Below, piece after piece: positions 56,242 through 58,687 of a stretch of 58,687 nt of DNA (position 1 is the first letter of the stretch; every line of letters begins with the position of its first letter). The notes under the pieces are model-generated. The model ran no database searches and was not told where the DNA came from. It saw only the letters and a program-made list of their open reading frames with translations. Source of the DNA: Dactylosporangium sp. AC04546 (GTDB lineage: Bacteria; Actinomycetota; Actinomycetes; Mycobacteriales; Micromonosporaceae). A program made the translations under genes and the position numbers. The stretch covers positions 1-58,687 of the forward strand of contig NZ_JAHYSG010000079.1 in the NCBI RefSeq assembly GCF_022095675.1. The letters run 5' to 3'.

Positions 56242-57411
56242 TTGAATCCAGCAGCACTCGCGCGGGACTTCCTCCGCGCGCACGACCCAGCCACGACCGA
56301 CCGTCTCGAGTTCCTGCGGGCCCGCTTCGACGCCGGCCTGGCCTGGGTGCAGTTCCCGCCCGGCCTCGGCGGCCTGGGCCTGCCCCGCGAGCGGCAGACC
56401 GAGGTCGAGGCGGTCCTCGCCGAGGCCGGCGCGCCGGACAACAACCCGCGGCGGATCGGCATCGGGCTCGGCATGGCCGCGCCGACCATCCTGCGGCACG
56501 GCACCGACGAGCAGCACCGGCGCTGGTTGCGGCCGCTGTGGACCGGCGAGGAGGTGTGGTGCCAGCTGTTCAGTGAGCCGGGCGCCGGCTCCGACCTGGC
56601 CGGGCTGGCCACCCGGGCCGTGCGCGACGGTGACGACTGGGTGGTGAGCGGGCAGAAGGTGTGGACCTCGATGGCCCACGAGGCCCGCTGGGCCATCCTC
56701 ATCGCTCGCACGGATCCGGCGGTACCGAAGCATCAGGGCATCACGTACTTCGTGCTCGACATGACCGCGCCCGGCGTCGAGGTGCGGCCGCTGCGCCAGA
56801 TCACCGGCGAGGCCGAGTTCAACGAGGTGTTCCTCACCGACGTGCGGATCCCCGACGCCGACCGGCTCGGCGCCGTCGGCGAGGGCTGGCTGATCGCGCA
56901 GACCACGCTCATGAACGAGCGGGTGGCGATCGGCGGCGCCGCCACACCGCGCGAGGGCGGCGTCATCGGCGTCGTCGCCGACCTGTGGCGGGAGCGCCCC
57001 GAGCTGCGCTCGCCCGGCCTGTACGACCAGCTCATGCGGCTGTGGGTCGACGCCGAGGCGGCGCGGCTCACCGGCACCCGGCTGCGCCAGCAGCTGGCGG
57101 CCGGCCAGCCCGGGCCGGAGGGCTCGGCGGCGAAGCTGCTGTTCGCCCGGCTCAACCAGGAGATCTCGCTGCTCGAGCTGGAGATGCTGGGCGAGGAGGG
57201 CCTGCGCCACGACGAGTGGACGATGCGCCGGCCGACCGTCGTGGACTTCGCCGGGCGGACCGCGGGCTACCGGTACCTGCGCGCCAAGGGCAACTCGATC
57301 GAGGGCGGCACCTCGGAGATCCTGCGGAACATCGTCGCCGAGCGGGTGCTCGGCCTGCCGGCCGAGCCGCGCGCCGACAAGGACGTCGCCTGGAAGGACG
57401 TGCCGAAGTGA
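56242..57411 (+). CDS. Acyl-CoA dehydrogenase, first subunit
   Basis: 389 residues, TTG 56242 start after GGGGAC. FAD-binding and substrate features: FSEPGAGSDLAGLATRA, VVSGQKVWTSMAHEA, FNEVFLTDVRIPDADRLG and the C-terminal SIEGGTSEILRNIVAERVLG. The pattern GGTSEI is the usual FAD/adenine contact. The stop overlaps the start of a second, shorter ACAD (GTGA), as in actinobacterial alpha2beta2 FadE pairs for steroid or branched side chains. Confidence 0.9.
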   Translation: MNPAALARDFLRAHDPATTDRLEFLRARFDAGLAWVQFPPGLGGLGLPRERQTEVEAVLAEAGAPDNNPRRIGIGLGMAAPTILRHGTDEQHRRWLRPLWTGEEVWCQLFSEPGAGSDLAGLATRAVRDGDDWVVSGQKVWTSMAHEARWAILIARTDPAVPKHQGITYFVLDMTAPGVEVRPLRQITGEAEFNEVFLTDVRIPDADRLGAVGEGWLIAQTTLMNERVAIGGAATPREGGVIGVVADLWRERPELRSPGLYDQLMRLWVDAEAARLTGTRLRQQLAAGQPGPEGSAAKLLFARLNQEISLLELEMLGEEGLRHDEWTMRRPTVVDFAGRTAGYRYLRAKGNSIEGGTSEILRNIVAERVLGLPAEPRADKDVAWKDVPK

Positions 57412-58457
57412 CCGACCTGCTCTACACCGACGTCGAGGAGGAGCTGCGCTCCTCGGTGCGCTCCCTGCTCGCCGACCGCGTCGACCTGACGCGGCTGGAG
57501 GAGCCGGACTTCGTCGACCTGAAGCTGTGGCGGACCCTCGCCGTCGACCTCGGGTTCGCCGGGCTGCCGGTGCCGGAGTCCTCCGGCGGCGCCGGCGCCA
57601 GCTGGCGGGAGACGGCGGTCGTGCTGGAGGAGCTCGGCCGGTCGGTCGCCCCGGTGCCGTTCCTGGGCAGCTCGGTGCTCGCCACCGCGGCCCTGCTCGG
57701 CACCGGCGACCCGCTGCTCGACGCGCTCGCGGCCGGCAGCCGGACCGCGACGCTGGCCGTGCCGCTCTCGGCGTCCGGTTTTGTGCCGTATGTGGCTTTT
57801 GCCGGTGGCACCCTGACCGGCACCGTCACGAGCGTGGTCGACGCGGCCGCGGCCGACGTGCTGCTCGTGCCGACCTCCGACGGGCTGTTCGCCGTCGAGG
57901 CCGCCGACGTGACCCGCACGCCGGTGGTGTCGTTCGACCTGACCCGCCCGCTGTCCGACATCGTGTTGGACGGCGCGCCGGGCCGCAGGGTCGGCGACAC
58001 GTCGCTGGTCGACCGTGCCCTGCTGGTCGGGGCGGCGTTGCTGGCGTCGGAGCAGCTGGGCGTGGCCGAGTGGTGCCTGACCACCACGGTCGGGTACGTG
58101 AAGACGCGCCGCCAGTTCGCCCGCCCCATCGGCTCGTACCAGGCGGTCAAGCACCGCCTCGCCGACCTCTGGGTGCAGGTGACCCAGGCGCGCGCGGTGG
58201 CCCGCTACGCCGCCGACTGCCTGGCGACGGACGACGCGGACCTCCCGGTGGCGGCGGCACTGGCTCAGGCGTTCTGCTCGCCGGTGGCGGTCAAGGCGGC
58301 CGAGGAGTGCGTCCAACTCCACGGCGGGATCGGGTTCACGTGGGAGCATCCGGCGCACTGGTACCTCAAGCGCGCCCGCGCCAACGCGACGTCCTTCGGC
58401 ACGGCGACGCAGCACCGCGCACGCCTGGCGAACCTGGTGGCCCTCCCCGCCGCCTAG
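57408..58457 (+). CDS. Acyl-CoA dehydrogenase, second subunit
   Basis: 349 residues from GTG 57408. Keeps the ACAD fold ([66 protein letters not shown]) but lacks clear FAD motifs of the middle domain. In heterotetrameric FadEs, one subunit keeps FAD and the catalytic Glu while the other is mainly structural; here the partner is the gene above. Ends at TAG, overlapping the minus-strand transposase stop (CTAG). Downstream is an IS end. Confidence 0.88.
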   Translation: MTDLLYTDVEEELRSSVRSLLADRVDLTRLEEPDFVDLKLWRTLAVDLGFAGLPVPESSGGAGASWRETAVVLEELGRSVAPVPFLGSSVLATAALLGTGDPLLDALAAGSRTATLAVPLSASGFVPYVAFAGGTLTGTVTSVVDAAAADVLLVPTSDGLFAVEAADVTRTPVVSFDLTRPLSDIVLDGAPGRRVGDTSLVDRALLVGAALLASEQLGVAEWCLTTTVGYVKTRRQFARPIGSYQAVKHRLADLWVQVTQARAVARYAADCLATDDADLPVAAALAQAFCSPVAVKAAEECVQLHGGIGFTWEHPAHWYLKRARANATSFGTATQHRARLANLVALPAA

Positions 58458-58687
58458 GCCGTGTTTCGTAAGGCTCGGAGCCATTGGTTGATGATGGCTA
58501 CGGTGATGGTGGCTTCGAAGCGGACGGCGAGTTTGTCGTAGCGGGTGGCCATTGCGCGGTGTTGTTTGAGCTGGTTGATGCCGCACTCGACGGCGTGACG
58601 CAGCCGGTAGACGGCCGGGTCAAAGGCGGGCGGTCGCCCGCCTTTGGATCCCTTGGCCTTGCGGTGGGCGTCCTGGTCGGCCTTGCT
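58454..58687 (-). mobile_element. IS5-family transposase, 3' end (runs off window)
   Basis: The minus-strand frame open from the window edge to TAG 58454-58456 reads [20 protein letters not shown] (shown part), [19 protein letters not shown] and [17 protein letters not shown], the classic C-terminus of actinomycete IS5-family (IS1647/ISL-type) DDE transposases. Just left of it GGCCGTGTTTCGTAAG is probably the element's terminal inverted repeat. Only 77 codons are inside the window, so intact or broken state cannot be told. Confidence 0.88.

Overview
The window is about 58.7 kb of very GC-rich DNA with dense, often four-base-overlapping genes, frequent GTG starts and several leaderless-looking starts. 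Together with an actinobacterial-type tRNA-Glu/Asp/Phe cluster, GPP34, double-HhH and DUF4097 proteins, STAS/anti-sigma modules and a CarH/LitR-like crt cluster, this points to a chromosomal segment of a filamentous actinomycete, most likely Micromonosporaceae. That family-level placement is inference. No rRNA, CRISPR array or large prophage is visible.

Layout. 1-5.4 kb: a hydrolase fragment, a NarL-type two-component pair and a divergent ABC/FtsX exporter (antimicrobial-sensing type). 5.4-5.7 kb: a 15-bp minisatellite. 5.7-7.6 kb: a Rieske lipoprotein, a cytochrome-b-like membrane protein and an exported anchored protein in one operon. 7.7-10.3 kb: a membrane class III nucleotide cyclase translationally coupled to a Crp-type receptor. 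10.4-17.1 kb: M6 metalloprotease, lipoprotein, peroxiredoxin plus DsbA-like pair, GPP34 protein, APC permease. 17.1-24.1 kb: LacI regulator, MBL hydrolase, double-HhH membrane protein plus BON/OmpA protein, secreted S33 peptidase. 24.2-25.8 kb: an RNA ligase plus polynucleotide kinase repair cassette behind a leaderless promoter. 25.8-32.3 kb: SSS symporter, hybrid histidine kinase plus response regulator, a solitary phospho-acceptor-domain protein, DksA/TraR protein, anti-sigma ATPase and STAS protein. 32.4-37.9 kb: TrmH methyltransferase, arm-less ValS, fused spermidine-synthase protein, NmrA-like reductase.

37.9-44.9 kb is the accessory zone: a BrnT/BrnA-like toxin-antitoxin pair, a two-HTH regulator with an operator-rich divergent promoter and DUF4097 target, a HigA-like antitoxin whose toxin has decayed, a second broken copy of that antitoxin, and a MarR/ArsR-like regulator with an ABC exporter. 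That last block lies between a partial copy of the tRNA-Phe 3' end (41.48 kb) and the intact tRNA-Phe (44.6 kb), the signature of an islet integrated at a tRNA. TGCTACA heptamer pairs bracket the antitoxin module.

45-58.7 kb: polysaccharide deacetylase; a carotenoid/light cluster (litR-like, idi, crtI on one strand, crtB and a photolyase on the other); VWA/solute-binding fusion, EEP nuclease, a frameshifted lipoprotein, a TolB-like protein; an SDR plus two coupled acyl-CoA dehydrogenases; and the 3' end of an IS5-family element running off the right edge.
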